Positions 52,882-60,658 of a DNA stretch of 64,000 nucleotides are shown here, piece by piece (the first letter of the stretch is position 1; each line of letters begins with the position of its first letter). The notes under the pieces were generated by a model. It saw only the letters and a list, made by a program, of their open reading frames with translations. It ran no database searches and was not told where the DNA came from. Location: NCBI GenBank assembly GCA_041687435.1, contig JAWLBX010000006.1, positions 124,001-188,000 of the forward strand, given 5' to 3'. The position numbers and the translations under genes are program-made. The DNA is from JACKII01 sp041687435 (GTDB taxonomy: Bacteria > Pseudomonadota > Alphaproteobacteria > Bin95).

Positions 52882-53658
52882 TCAGGACAGGTAAACACCA
52901 CCGTTCACCTGCATGACCTGGCCGGTGATGTAGGCGGCATCCGGCAGGCAGAGATGGCGGACCATGGCGGCGATCTCAATCGGCAAGCCCTTGCGCTTCA
53001 GAGGGATATGCTCGTTCCCAAGAGTGCCGGGCAAGGCACCTGCAGCAGTGCCGCGCACCGTATCGATCGCACCTGGAGAAACGCTGTTCACCGTTATGCC
53101 GTATTCGGCCAAGTCCATGGCCAAACCGTGGGTGAACCCTTCCAGGCCGCCCTTGGCGGCACAGACATGCGCGCGGTTCTTTGTGCCCAACCGGGTGGAC
53201 ACGCCCGACATGGTAACGATGCGGCCGCCCCGACCGCCGGCAATCATGTGCGGCACCGCCGCGCTGATGCAGTGGAAGGCTCCATTCAGCGCAACATTGA
53301 TGACTTCCGACCATTCGGCGAAGTCCATTTGCGGGAATGGTGTTTGACGGCGCATCGCTGGATTGCTGATGACGATATCGATTCGGCCGAAATCGGCCGC
53401 GATCTGATCTACCATGGCCTTGACGGTCGGGCCGTCGGTCACGTCCGCCATATAGCCCCGGGCCGAGCCCTGGCCGTGTTTGGCGTTAATTTCCGCAACG
53501 ACCGCGTCTACAGCGGCTCGATCCGACAGGCCGTTGACCGCTATCTGCGCGCCAACATCCGCCAGGCAAAGAGCGATCTCGCGGCCAATATTCTTTCCGC
53601 CGCCGGTGACCAAGGCCAATTGCCCTGCCAAAGCATTGGCATAGATACCGTTGGGCAT
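52882..53658 (-). CDS. SDR-fold oxidoreductase-like protein lacking the catalytic tyrosine
   Basis: The 258-residue protein has the Rossmann glycine motif VTGGGKNIGREIAL, VISNPAM (in the NNAG position), the catalytic-serine region VTMSGVSTR and ITVNSVSPGAIDT, with VMQVNGGVYLS at the end, all typical of short-chain dehydrogenases. The usual YxxxK is VCAAK here (AHVCAAKGGLEGF), so the Tyr is replaced by Val while Lys and Ser remain. It may be a divergent SDR using another residue, or non-oxidative. It lies between tRNA-Asp and tRNA-Val and has no operon partner. Confidence 0.85.
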   Translation of the reverse strand: MPNGIYANALAGQLALVTGGGKNIGREIALCLADVGAQIAVNGLSDRAAVDAVVAEINAKHGQGSARGYMADVTDGPTVKAMVDQIAADFGRIDIVISNPAMRRQTPFPQMDFAEWSEVINVALNGAFHCISAAVPHMIAGGRGGRIVTMSGVSTRLGTKNRAHVCAAKGGLEGFTHGLAMDLAEYGITVNSVSPGAIDTVRGTAAGALPGTLGNEHIPLKRKGLPIEIAAMVRHLCLPDAAYITGQVMQVNGGVYLS

Positions 53659-53745
53659 AATCGATCCCCTGCGGCGCCACCGAGACGCACCGCCAAGGCT
53701 GCTCCGATTTGGCGCCGGGATTGCGAGAGGTATTTGGGATTGGAA

Positions 53746-53821
53746 TGGTGGGCGGTGACAGGCTCGAACTGCCGACCTACTGGGTGTAAACCAGCCGCTC
53801 TACCAACTGAGCTAACCGCCC
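53746..53821 (-). tRNA. tRNA-Val (TAC)
   Basis: A 76-base cloverleaf: acceptor GGGCGGT/ACCGCCC, D-arm GCTC..GAGC, anticodon loop TTTACAC (anticodon TAC) between GCTGG and CCAGT, T-arm GGCAG-TTCGAGC-CTGTC, discriminator A and encoded CCA. It lies between the SDR gene and hup. Confidence 0.96.
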
Positions 53822-53897
53822 TGCCCCGAACAATGAACGGCGACGCGCTGAGCGCGCCGCTGAACTTGCATCCGGGTTTATCCAGATAGCGCGCCGG

Positions 53898-54176
53898 TCA
53901 GGCGCCGTTCAAAGCGTCCTTCAACCCCTTGCCAGCGCGGAACTTCGGCTGGACGGAGGCAGCAATCTCAATCGGATCGCCCGTGCGCGGATTGCGGCCA
54001 GTGCTGGCGGCGCGCTGAGACGCGGCGAATGTGCCGAAGCCTACGAGACGAACCTCATCGCCGGCCTTGAGCGCGTTCGTGATCGAGTCGAAAACAGCAT
54101 CGACCGCCTTGGTAGCGTCCGCACGGGTGATGTCGGACGCCTCTGCTACGGCAGCAACCAGATCATTCTTATTCAA
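53898..54176 (-). CDS. hup: HU family DNA-binding protein
   Basis: The 92-residue protein is a standard HU: NKNDLVAAVAEAS at the start, VRLVGFGTFAASQRAASTGRNPRTGDPIEIAAS and PKFRAGKGLKDALN at the end, including the DNA-binding arm (GRNPRTG). It compacts and bends DNA. Translation starts at TTG (54176) with GGGAG eight bases upstream, an uncommon start for an abundant protein and perhaps a brake on its level. It lies downstream of lon, a common alphaproteobacterial order. Confidence 0.95.
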   Translation of the reverse strand: MNKNDLVAAVAEASDITRADATKAVDAVFDSITNALKAGDEVRLVGFGTFAASQRAASTGRNPRTGDPIEIAASVQPKFRAGKGLKDALNGA

Positions 54177-54312
54177 CGGTGGTCTCCCTTTTTAACCTTA
54201 CCCAGATCCCGTATCGTCATCCGCCACTGGCAACGCCCGCAGCAGTACCGGCAAGGATACGCGCGAAGTCTATTGGGTCAATCAAAGATGCGGGGGAATG
54301 CTGGCTTTTTTC

Positions 54313-54355
54313 ATGAAAACGAGACCATCCCGGTGCATATCTGCACCGAGATGGT
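54313..54355 (-). terminator. terminator-like hairpin after lon
   Basis: ACCATC and CGGTGCA (54324-54337, with one mismatched C) pair with TGCACCG and GATGGT (54342-54355) around a TATC loop. On the minus strand the hairpin is followed by CTCGTTTTC. It begins 26 bases after the lon stop and would separate lon from hup. Confidence 0.55.
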
Positions 54356-54380
54356 ACTTTAGGATGATACGCGAACGCCA

Positions 54381-56762
54381 TTAGTGGGTCGTGACTTCGG
54401 CACCACTTTTGGATGAACCGACCGGCGGCGAAGCTTCCGCCGTCCATTCAACAGCCGTCGGCAACTCTGTCAGAGCCAGGGCCAAGACCTCGTCCACGGT
54501 TCCGACCGGGATGATTTCCAGCCTCTGCTTCACGTTATCCGGCACATCTGCCAGATCCTTCTCGTTTTCTTTCGGAATCAGAACCCGCGTAATGCCGCCG
54601 CGCAATGCCGCCAGCAGCTTTTCTTTCAAGCCGCCAATCGGCAGGACGCGTCCGCGCAGCGTGATCTCTCCGGTCATCGCGACGTTGCGGCGCACGGGGA
54701 TTCCGGACAATGCCGAGATGATCGCGGTGCACATTGCAACGCCGGCAGAGGGGCCATCCTTGGGCGTCGCGCCTTCCGGTACGTGAACGTGGATGTCGCT
54801 CTTTTCGAATTCCGGCGGAATAACGCCGTATTTCAGCAGCCGCGAGCGGACGAAGCTGCGCGCCGCCTGCACCGATTCCTGCATCACGTCGCCGAGTTTG
54901 CCAGTGTGAGCGACATTGCCCTTGCCTGGCATGGTCACGGCTTCGACCTGTAGCAGTTCGCCGCCAACCTCCGTCCAGGCCAACCCGGTCACGACGCCAA
55001 CCTGATCCTCCTCCTCGATTTCGCCATAGCGGAATTTGCGGACACCGGCATAATCGCCAAGATTTTCCGCATTAATTGTGACCGACTTATGTTCTGAAAC
55101 CGCCAGTTCCTTCACTGTCTTCCGCGCCAAATTGGCGATTTCGCGCTCCAGGTTACGGACCCCGGCCTCTCGAGTGTAGTAGCGGATCAGATCGCGCAAC
55201 GCGCTATCCTCAACAATCCATTCGCCCTTTTTCAGGCCGTGGTCCTTCTGCTGCTTGGTGATCAGGTGACGCTTTGCGATCTCGATCTTCTCATCCTCGG
55301 TATATCCGGGGATGCGAATGATCTCCATCCGATCCAGCAAAGGCTGAGGCATACGCAGCGAGTTGGCCGTTGTGATGAACATCACGTCGGACAGGTCGTA
55401 TTCCACCTCCAGATAGTGATCCATGAAGGTGCTGTTCTGCGCCGGGTCGAGCACCTCCAAAAGTGCCGACGACGGATCGCCGCGCCAATCCGCACCAAGC
55501 TTGTCAATCTCGTCCAGCAGGAAAAGAGGGTTCGACTTCTTCGCCTTTTTCATGCCTTGGATAACCTTGCCAGGCATGGAACCGATATAGGTCCGGCGGT
55601 GCCCCCGAATTTCAGCCTCGTCCCGCACGCCACCCAGCGACATGCGCACGAATTCCCGACCGGTTGCGCGGGCGATCGACTTGCCCAGTGACGTCTTGCC
55701 GACACCAGGTGGGCCAACGAGGCAGAGAATCGGGCCTTTCACAACGCGCGTGCGTTGTTGGACCGCCAGATATTCGACAATCCGCTCCTTGACCTTCTCC
55801 AGCCCATAGTGATCGGCATCGAGGATCTCCTCCGCCTTGCGGAGGTCCTTGCTAACGCGGCTGCGCTGCTTCCACGGGATCGAAAGCACCCAATCCAGAT
55901 AGTTGCGCACGACCGTGGCTTCAGCCGACATCGGGCTCATGTTGCGAAGCTTTTTTAGCTCCGCGTTGACCTTCTCCCGTGCTTCCTTGGTAAGCTTGGT
56001 CTTGGCAATCCGCTCTTCCAGTTCGGCCAACTCGTCACGGCCGTCCTCACCATCGCCGAGTTCCTTCTGAATGGCCTTCATCTGCTCATTCAGATAATAT
56101 TCGCGCTGGGTCTTCTCCATCTGCCGCTTGACGCGGCTGCGGATGCGCTTTTCGACCTCCAGCACATCGATCTCGCCCTCCATATGGGCAAATACGCGCT
56201 CCAGCCGCTCGCGAACCGGGATGGTTTCCAGCAATTCCTGCTTCTGCGGAATTTTTAGCGAAAGATGGGCTGCCACCGTATCGGCCAACTTGGCCGGGTC
56301 TTCGACCTGGTTGATCGAGACCAGAACCTCCGGCGGAATCTTCTTGTTAAGTTTGACGTAGGACTCGAACTGGGTCACGACCGTGCGGGCCAGCGCCGAT
56401 TCCTCCGCACCAGCCGGCTCGGCGCCTTCCAGCACCTCGGCCTCTGCCTCAAAGAATTCCGCGCGCGAAGAAAACTGCTTGATCTCCACCCGCTTGGTGC
56501 CCTCAACCAGCACCTTCACGGTGCCATCGGGCAATTTCAGCAATTGCAGCACCGTGCCGATGGTGCCAACGGTGTAGATGTCCTCTGGCGCCGGATCGTC
56601 GTCGGACGCATCTTTCTGCGCGACGAGCAGAATCTGCTTGTCGTCTTTCATCACCTCTTCAAGGGCGCGCACGGACTTTTCGCGACCCACGAACAGGGGC
56701 ACGATCATGTGGGGGAAAACTACGATATCCCGTAAGGGAAGAACTGGAAACGACTCGCCCAT
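54381..56762 (-). CDS. lon: ATP-dependent protease Lon
   Basis: This 793-residue protease has the N-terminal substrate domain (FPVLPLRDIVVFPHMIVPLFVGREKS), a long coiled middle (KTQREYYLNEQMKAIQKELG), Walker A GPPGVGKT, and the Ser-Lys protease domain with catalytic Ser672 in DGPSAGVAM and Lys715 in GGLKEKL. Lon degrades misfolded and regulatory proteins. I chose ATG 56762, preceded by GAGAGGTG; the upstream frame is not protein-like. The Asp/Glu-rich tail near the end is ordinary. Confidence 0.97.
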   Translation of the reverse strand: MGESFPVLPLRDIVVFPHMIVPLFVGREKSVRALEEVMKDDKQILLVAQKDASDDDPAPEDIYTVGTIGTVLQLLKLPDGTVKVLVEGTKRVEIKQFSSRAEFFEAEAEVLEGAEPAGAEESALARTVVTQFESYVKLNKKIPPEVLVSINQVEDPAKLADTVAAHLSLKIPQKQELLETIPVRERLERVFAHMEGEIDVLEVEKRIRSRVKRQMEKTQREYYLNEQMKAIQKELGDGEDGRDELAELEERIAKTKLTKEAREKVNAELKKLRNMSPMSAEATVVRNYLDWVLSIPWKQRSRVSKDLRKAEEILDADHYGLEKVKERIVEYLAVQQRTRVVKGPILCLVGPPGVGKTSLGKSIARATGREFVRMSLGGVRDEAEIRGHRRTYIGSMPGKVIQGMKKAKKSNPLFLLDEIDKLGADWRGDPSSALLEVLDPAQNSTFMDHYLEVEYDLSDVMFITTANSLRMPQPLLDRMEIIRIPGYTEDEKIEIAKRHLITKQQKDHGLKKGEWIVEDSALRDLIRYYTREAGVRNLEREIANLARKTVKELAVSEHKSVTINAENLGDYAGVRKFRYGEIEEEDQVGVVTGLAWTEVGGELLQVEAVTMPGKGNVAHTGKLGDVMQESVQAARSFVRSRLLKYGVIPPEFEKSDIHVHVPEGATPKDGPSAGVAMCTAIISALSGIPVRRNVAMTGEITLRGRVLPIGGLKEKLLAALRGGITRVLIPKENEKDLADVPDNVKQRLEIIPVGTVDEVLALALTELPTAVEWTAEASPPVGSSKSGAEVTTH

Positions 56763-56821
56763 CGAACACCTCTCATGATGGGCCACAACAACCGAATGTG
56801 TGCGGCCAAGGTGACTAACAG

Positions 56822-56848
56822 ATATGTGCTGCCCGCACCGGAAACAAG
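56822..56848 (-). promoter_or_regulatory. possible heat-shock (RpoH-type) promoter of lon
   Basis: On the minus strand CTTGTTT (56848-56842) and CACATAT (56828-56822) are separated by 13 bases. This loosely fits the CTTG...CCATAT pattern of alphaproteobacterial heat-shock promoters, about 60 bases before the lon ATG. The match is partial, but lon is commonly heat-shock controlled. Confidence 0.3.
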
Positions 56849-56971
56849 CGGTCAGACGATTGCACACGGACAGCACCCGAACCCGGCAGGCGGATGCTGT
56901 GCATCACACCTGCCAGAGCCGGGGCTCTTTCCACAACCGCGCGCGCCGATCCCTGCGGACCGGGCGATGGC

Positions 56972-58246
56972 TTAGGATGCCAGGTCAGGCCCGGCGCCGG
57001 CTTTTTTCTCCGCATAAATAGATAGCGGCGCGGCGCGCCCCTCCACCACTTCGCGGTTGACCACGACTTCCGACACGCCATCCATGGTCGGCAGATCATA
57101 CATCGGGTCAAGCAGGATCGCCTCAAGAATTGACCGCAGACCACGGGCGCCCGTCTTGCGCTCGATCGCCCGCTTGGCCACGCTGGACAGCGCATCGTCG
57201 GTGAATTTCAGGTCGACGCCTTCCATATCGAACAGGCGCTGATACTGCTTCAGCAACGCATTCTTCGGCTGGGTGAGAATCTCAACCAGCGCTGCTTCGT
57301 CCAGATCTTCCAGTGTCGCCAACACTGGCACGCGACCTACAAATTCCGGAATCAGGCCGAATTTCAGGAGATCTTCCGGCTCTACCGCCCGCAAAATCTC
57401 ACCGGTCTTGCGGTCGTCCGGGGACCGCACATCGGCACCAAAGCCAATGGCCATGCCCTGGCCGCGTTGCGAAATGATCTTGTCCAGCCCGGCGAAGGCG
57501 CCGCCGCAGATGAACAAGATATTGGTGGTATCGACCTGCAGGAATTCCTGCTGCGGGTGCTTGCGGCCCCCTTGCGGCGGGACGCTGGCAACCGTGCCTT
57601 CCATGATCTTCAGCAAGGCTTGCTGCACGCCTTCGCCCGACACATCGCGCGTTATCGACGGATTGTCCGACTTGCGGGAAATCTTGTCGACCTCGTCGAT
57701 ATAGACGATGCCGCGCTGGGCCCGTTCCACGTTGTAATCGGCAGCCTGGAGCAGGCGCAGGATGATGTTTTCCACATCCTCGCCGACATAACCGGCCTCT
57801 GTCAGCGTGGTCGCGTCCGCCATGGTGAAGGGCACGTCCAAAATCCGAGCCAACGTCTGCGCCAGCAATGTCTTGCCGCAGCCGGTCGGACCAATCAGCA
57901 TGATGTTGGATTTGGCGATCTCAATTTCGTTCGCCTTACCTGCATGCGACAGGCGCTTGTAATGGTTGTGCACTGCAACCGACAGGACGCGTTTGGCATG
58001 CGCTTGGCCGATTACGTAATCGTCAAGTACCTCGGAGATTTCGCGAGGAGTCGGTACGCCATCGCGGGTTTTAACGAGGGTACTTTTGTGCTCTTCACGA
58101 ATAATGTCCATGCAGAGCTCAACGCATTCATCACAAATAAATACCGTTGGCCCTGCGATCAGTTTGCGCACCTCATGCTGGCTCTTCCCGCAGAAAGAGC
58201 AGTACAGGGTGTTCTTCGAATCGCCGCCGTTGCCGGATTTGCTCAT
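56972..58246 (-). CDS. clpX: ATP-dependent Clp protease ATP-binding subunit ClpX
   Basis: The 424-residue unfoldase has the N-terminal zinc-binding domain (CSFCGKS at Cys16/19, CDEC at Cys38/41), Walker A GPTGCGKT near residue 118, Walker B IVYIDEVDKI and the ISQRGQGMAIGFGADV region, followed by the sensor-2 segment TGARGLRSILE. It feeds substrates into ClpP. ATG 58246 gives the normal start, with TGGAAAG just upstream. It follows clpP after 174 bp, which contain a hairpin, so it may have its own promoter. Confidence 0.97.
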   Translation of the reverse strand: MSKSGNGGDSKNTLYCSFCGKSQHEVRKLIAGPTVFICDECVELCMDIIREEHKSTLVKTRDGVPTPREISEVLDDYVIGQAHAKRVLSVAVHNHYKRLSHAGKANEIEIAKSNIMLIGPTGCGKTLLAQTLARILDVPFTMADATTLTEAGYVGEDVENIILRLLQAADYNVERAQRGIVYIDEVDKISRKSDNPSITRDVSGEGVQQALLKIMEGTVASVPPQGGRKHPQQEFLQVDTTNILFICGGAFAGLDKIISQRGQGMAIGFGADVRSPDDRKTGEILRAVEPEDLLKFGLIPEFVGRVPVLATLEDLDEAALVEILTQPKNALLKQYQRLFDMEGVDLKFTDDALSSVAKRAIERKTGARGLRSILEAILLDPMYDLPTMDGVSEVVVNREVVEGRAAPLSIYAEKKAGAGPDLAS

Positions 58247-58330
58247 AGGCTTTCCACTTGGTCCGCGTACTCCACAGGGCATGTTGCCAGGGTTCGACCG
58301 CCCCGACAATGGGGCAGTGCGAACACATCG

Positions 58331-58362
58331 CAAAATGATGGGCACGGCGAGAGGCCGTGCCC
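58331..58362 (-). terminator. hairpin between clpP and clpX
   Basis: GGGCACGGC (58340-58348) pairs perfectly with GCCGTGCCC (58354-58362) around GAGAG. On the minus strand it is followed by ATCATTTTG. It starts about 60 bases after the clpP stop and would limit read-through from clpP to clpX. The T-run is short, so it may attenuate rather than stop. Confidence 0.55.
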
Positions 58363-58420
58363 AGTATCGTGGCGTAAAAATCTTTCTGGAATCAAAACCG
58401 GATTCTGTCTCAGGGCGCGA

Positions 58421-59050
58421 TCAATCGGCTTCACTCGGTGTGGGACGCCGCGCCACCACCTCATCGATGATGCCAAACGTCTTGGCTTCCTCGGCCGTCA
58501 TGAAACGGTCGCGCTCCAGCGCTCCCTCGATTGTCTTCATGTCCTGGCCGGTGTGATGGACGTAAATCTCGTTGAGACGCTCGCGCAGCGATAGGATTTC
58601 GCGCGCGTGAATTTCGATATCGCTCGCCTGGCCGGAGAAGCCACCCGACGGCTGATGCACCATGACCCGCGCATTCGGCAGACAGTAGCGCTTGCCCGGA
58701 GCGCCCGCCGCCAGCAAAAGCGAGCCCATGCTGGCAGCCTGGCCGACGCAAACCGTCGATACGTCACAACGGATGTACTGCATCGTGTCATAGATCGCGA
58801 GGCCGGACGAGACGACGCCGCCCGGCGAGTTGATATAGAAGAAGATATCCTTCTTCGGATTTTCCGCTTCAAGGAACAGCAACTGCGCACAGACCAGACT
58901 GGCGACACCATCGTGCACCGGGCCTGTCAGAAAAATGATCCGCTCCCGCAGCAGGCGCGAGTAGATATCGTAGGCCCGCTCGCCGCGGTTGGTGGTTTCA
59001 ACCACCATCGGCACGAGCGTATTCATTGAGGTATCGCGTGCGTCATGCAT
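58421..59050 (-). CDS. clpP: ATP-dependent Clp protease proteolytic subunit ClpP
   Basis: The 209-residue serine protease has the catalytic triad in GQAASMGSLLL (Ser107), VMVHQPSGG (His132) and ERDRFM (Asp181), and the FFYINSPGGVVSSGLAIYD motif. It forms the tetradecameric chamber of ClpXP/ClpAP. ATG 59050 is preferred over ATG 59026 because AAGGA precedes the former by about 11 bases. It lies 45 bp downstream of tig, the common tig-clpP-clpX-lon order. Confidence 0.97.
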   Translation of the reverse strand: MHDARDTSMNTLVPMVVETTNRGERAYDIYSRLLRERIIFLTGPVHDGVASLVCAQLLFLEAENPKKDIFFYINSPGGVVSSGLAIYDTMQYIRCDVSTVCVGQAASMGSLLLAAGAPGKRYCLPNARVMVHQPSGGFSGQASDIEIHAREILSLRERLNEIYVHHTGQDMKTIEGALERDRFMTAEEAKTFGIIDEVVARRPTPSEAD

Positions 59051-59095
59051 GGCAACGCCAGTCCTTTTGTCTTTGCGAGCGCCGGGTCTCCCGGC

Positions 59096-60460
59096 TTAGC
59101 TGGCCGCGTCCGCGGCGGACTCATCCGTCTTGGACTCCGCGTCCGGATCCTCCAGCAATTCCGCCGGCGGAACTTTCCGCACCTCGACCTTGGCCAACTC
59201 TAAAATGTAGTCGACAACCTTGTCTTCCAAGATCGGCGCCTGGAGCTGCCCCAACATCTGGGGATTTTCCATGTAGAATTTCTGTACCATTTCCTCCTGG
59301 CCGGGGAATTGGGCAGCCTGCTGGGCGATCGCGCCCTGCATATCCTGAGTGGTGACCTCAATATTGTTGCGGCGGCCGACCTCGGACAGCAGCAGACCGA
59401 GGCGCACACGGCGTTCCGCAACCTTCTGATATTCCGCGCGCAGTTCCTCGTCGGTCTTGCCTTCGCGCACGTCCTCGGCGTTCTCGCCTTCCAGTTGCTG
59501 CTGGAGTTCGTTCCATATGCCGTTGAATTCCGCCTCTACCAGCGACTGCGGCAGCGGAAAATCCTGCGCCTCGTCCAGCTTGTCAAACAGGTCGCGCTTT
59601 ACCCGGTTGCGACCGGCGGTGCCGTACTCGCGTTCCATGGTCTCGCGCAGTTTGTTGCGCAGGTCTTCCAGATTCTCCGCACCGAATTGTTCGGCCAGTG
59701 CGTCGTTGACCTCGGCCGGCGCCAGTTCCTTCAGGGCCTTCACCGTCACCGCGAACGAGGCTTCCTTACCGGCGAGATGTTCTGCGCCATAGTCCTCCGG
59801 GAAGGTGATGATGACGGTCTTCTCATCACCCACGTTCAGGCCAACCAACTGCTCCTCGAAACCAGGGATGAACTGGCCGCTGCCGAGGGTCAATTCGTAA
59901 TCCTCAGCCGCACCGCCGGGGAATTCCTCGCCATCGATGGAGCCAACGAAATCAATAACGACCACATCGCCATCGGCCGACGGGCGCGCCTCTGTCACAT
60001 CAATCCGCTCGCGCCGGCTCTCGGCCATACGACCAAGCGCTTCTTCGACCTCGCTATCGGGAATGTCCGGCTCCAGCTTGACGAGTTCCAGGGCAGAAAA
60101 GTCCATTGGCTCGATCTCGGGCAGAATTTCCGCCTTGATCGAGAATTTCAGGTCGCCGCCTTCCTCGTACTCGCCGATCATATCCACCTGCGGCTGGCCG
60201 GCCGGGCGAAGATCGCGGTCGTCAAGCGTGCTCTGAATGCCTTCGCGTAGTGCCTCGTCGAGGATTTCGCCGGTAACGGCGCGGCCGAAACGCTGGCGCA
60301 AAATCTTCATTGGCGCCTTGCCTGGACGGAAACCCGGCAGGTTCACCGTCGGCCCGAGTTCTTTCAGCTTCGCCTCGACCTTGTCATTGATCGTATCAGC
60401 CGCGATTACGCATTCGAACTCGCGCTTCAATCCTTCGTTTAGCGTCTCGGTGACCTGCAT
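59096..60460 (-). CDS. tig: trigger factor (ribosome-associated chaperone, peptidyl-prolyl isomerase)
   Basis: The 454-residue protein has the ribosome-binding signature LPGFRPGKAPMKILRQRFG near residues 39-57, an FKBP-type isomerase domain (VVVIDFVGSIDGEEFPGGAAEDYELTLGSG..GFEEQLVGLNVGDEKTVIITFPEDY) at about 165-245, and the long helical C-terminal arms. The acidic Ala/Ser/Asp tail is usual. It folds nascent proteins at the ribosome exit. It follows tRNA-Leu with about 50 bp between them and heads the clp-lon group. Confidence 0.96.
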   Translation of the reverse strand: MQVTETLNEGLKREFECVIAADTINDKVEAKLKELGPTVNLPGFRPGKAPMKILRQRFGRAVTGEILDEALREGIQSTLDDRDLRPAGQPQVDMIGEYEEGGDLKFSIKAEILPEIEPMDFSALELVKLEPDIPDSEVEEALGRMAESRRERIDVTEARPSADGDVVVIDFVGSIDGEEFPGGAAEDYELTLGSGQFIPGFEEQLVGLNVGDEKTVIITFPEDYGAEHLAGKEASFAVTVKALKELAPAEVNDALAEQFGAENLEDLRNKLRETMEREYGTAGRNRVKRDLFDKLDEAQDFPLPQSLVEAEFNGIWNELQQQLEGENAEDVREGKTDEELRAEYQKVAERRVRLGLLLSEVGRRNNIEVTTQDMQGAIAQQAAQFPGQEEMVQKFYMENPQMLGQLQAPILEDKVVDYILELAKVEVRKVPPAELLEDPDAESKTDESAADAAS

Positions 60461-60509
60461 GGGCTGCTCTTCAATGACCTCTGGAGATTACGGCGTGTAC
60501 CTGCGGAAC

Positions 60510-60594
<85 letters not shown>

Positions 60595-60658
60595 ATTACG
60601 GAAGCGGGCCGAATACCGCACGAATGAACTCAGCGCAAGGAAGAAGGCGTAGGCCCCA

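Noticed and set aside
56915..56928. AGAGC-CGGG-GCTCT inverted repeat between lon and clpX as a terminator
   Set aside because: The stem is only 5 bp and no T-run follows it on the minus strand.
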